Below, piece by piece: positions 13,390 to 13,562 of a stretch of DNA of 13,562 nucleotides. The DNA comes from DATLYB01 sp964502525 (GTDB lineage: Bacteria > Bacteroidota > Bacteroidia > Chitinophagales > CAIOSU01), in the NCBI GenBank assembly GCA_964502525.1, contig CAZCXH010000144.1, positions 1 through 13,562 on the forward strand, given 5' to 3'. Every line of letters begins with the position of its first letter. Positions within the stretch are counted from its first letter, which is position 1. The notes below the pieces were generated by a model. That model worked only from the letters and a program-made list of their open reading frames with translations, made no database searches and was not told the origin of the DNA. A program made the translations under genes and the position numbers.

Positions 13390-13562
13390 TATTAAGGCGC
13401 GACCATCAGGATAAGGAAAGTTATCAAAATAAATTCCCCATTAGTTTAAAGTGTGCCGTTCCGCAGGATGACGGAATCCGTCTTTTAGCGGATAGGCGCA
13501 AAATGTTGTTATACTGTGCACGGGATAAATTTCCGCATCAATAAACAAAACGAAGTTGGTAA

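Overview
The window looks like chromosomal DNA from a free-living or environmental Bacteroidota, most like the Chitinophagia/Saprospiria side of the phylum. Three long secreted proteins carry the C-terminal sorting domain of the type IX secretion system (T9SS; YPNPAS-type motif near the start of the domain). One protein has SprB repeats and another a dockerin-like NGVSTLDI repeat. Most genes lack a Shine-Dalgarno site, and the arsR gene has a Bacteroidota-type promoter (TTTG, 20 nt, TATATTTG). No taxonomic search could be run, so this placement is inference.

Layout, left to right. (1) 1-265: non-coding, ending in a complete ~90-bp MITE-like element just upstream of (2) a 919-aa PhoD-type phosphatase/phosphodiesterase (266-3025, +) with SprB repeats and a T9SS signal. 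(3) 3026-3410: debris, made of short tandem repeats, a truncated inverted copy of the same MITE, the tail of an OmpA-family gene and a strong hairpin. (4) 3411-4713 (-): an arsenic pair, arsR (repressor) followed by arsM (As(III) S-adenosylmethionine methyltransferase), with a promoter and likely operator upstream of arsR and a perfect 31-bp palindrome between the genes. (5) 4714-5142: non-coding, with a composite of palindromic repeats. (6) 5143-9238 (+): a run of exported proteins, namely an M28 Zn-aminopeptidase, an M43 pappalysin-like metalloprotease and a small probable lipoprotein. (7) fcl, GDP-L-fucose synthase (9235-10182, -), which meets the small gene tail to tail with a 4-bp overlap. 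(8) 10198-10569 (-): remnant of a HepT/DUF86-type gene split by a 150-bp MITE. (9) 10636-12333 (-): a secreted PQQ-type sugar dehydrogenase with a C-terminal dockerin-like module. (10) 12432-12660: a second composite palindromic element with perfect 15-bp terminal inverted repeats. (11) An Hsp20 small heat-shock protein (12892-13329, +) with a near-perfect Shine-Dalgarno sequence and a strong terminator.

Functionally, most of the coding capacity serves nutrient acquisition at or outside the cell surface (phosphate ester, peptide and sugar turnover). Arsenic methylation, surface-glycan precursor synthesis and protein homeostasis make up the rest. No complete new multi-gene system is apparent. 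The most unusual material is the small non-autonomous repeats: at least two MITE families, one caught inside a reconstructable gene remnant, and a REP/BIME-like palindrome family that recurs in several intergenic regions.
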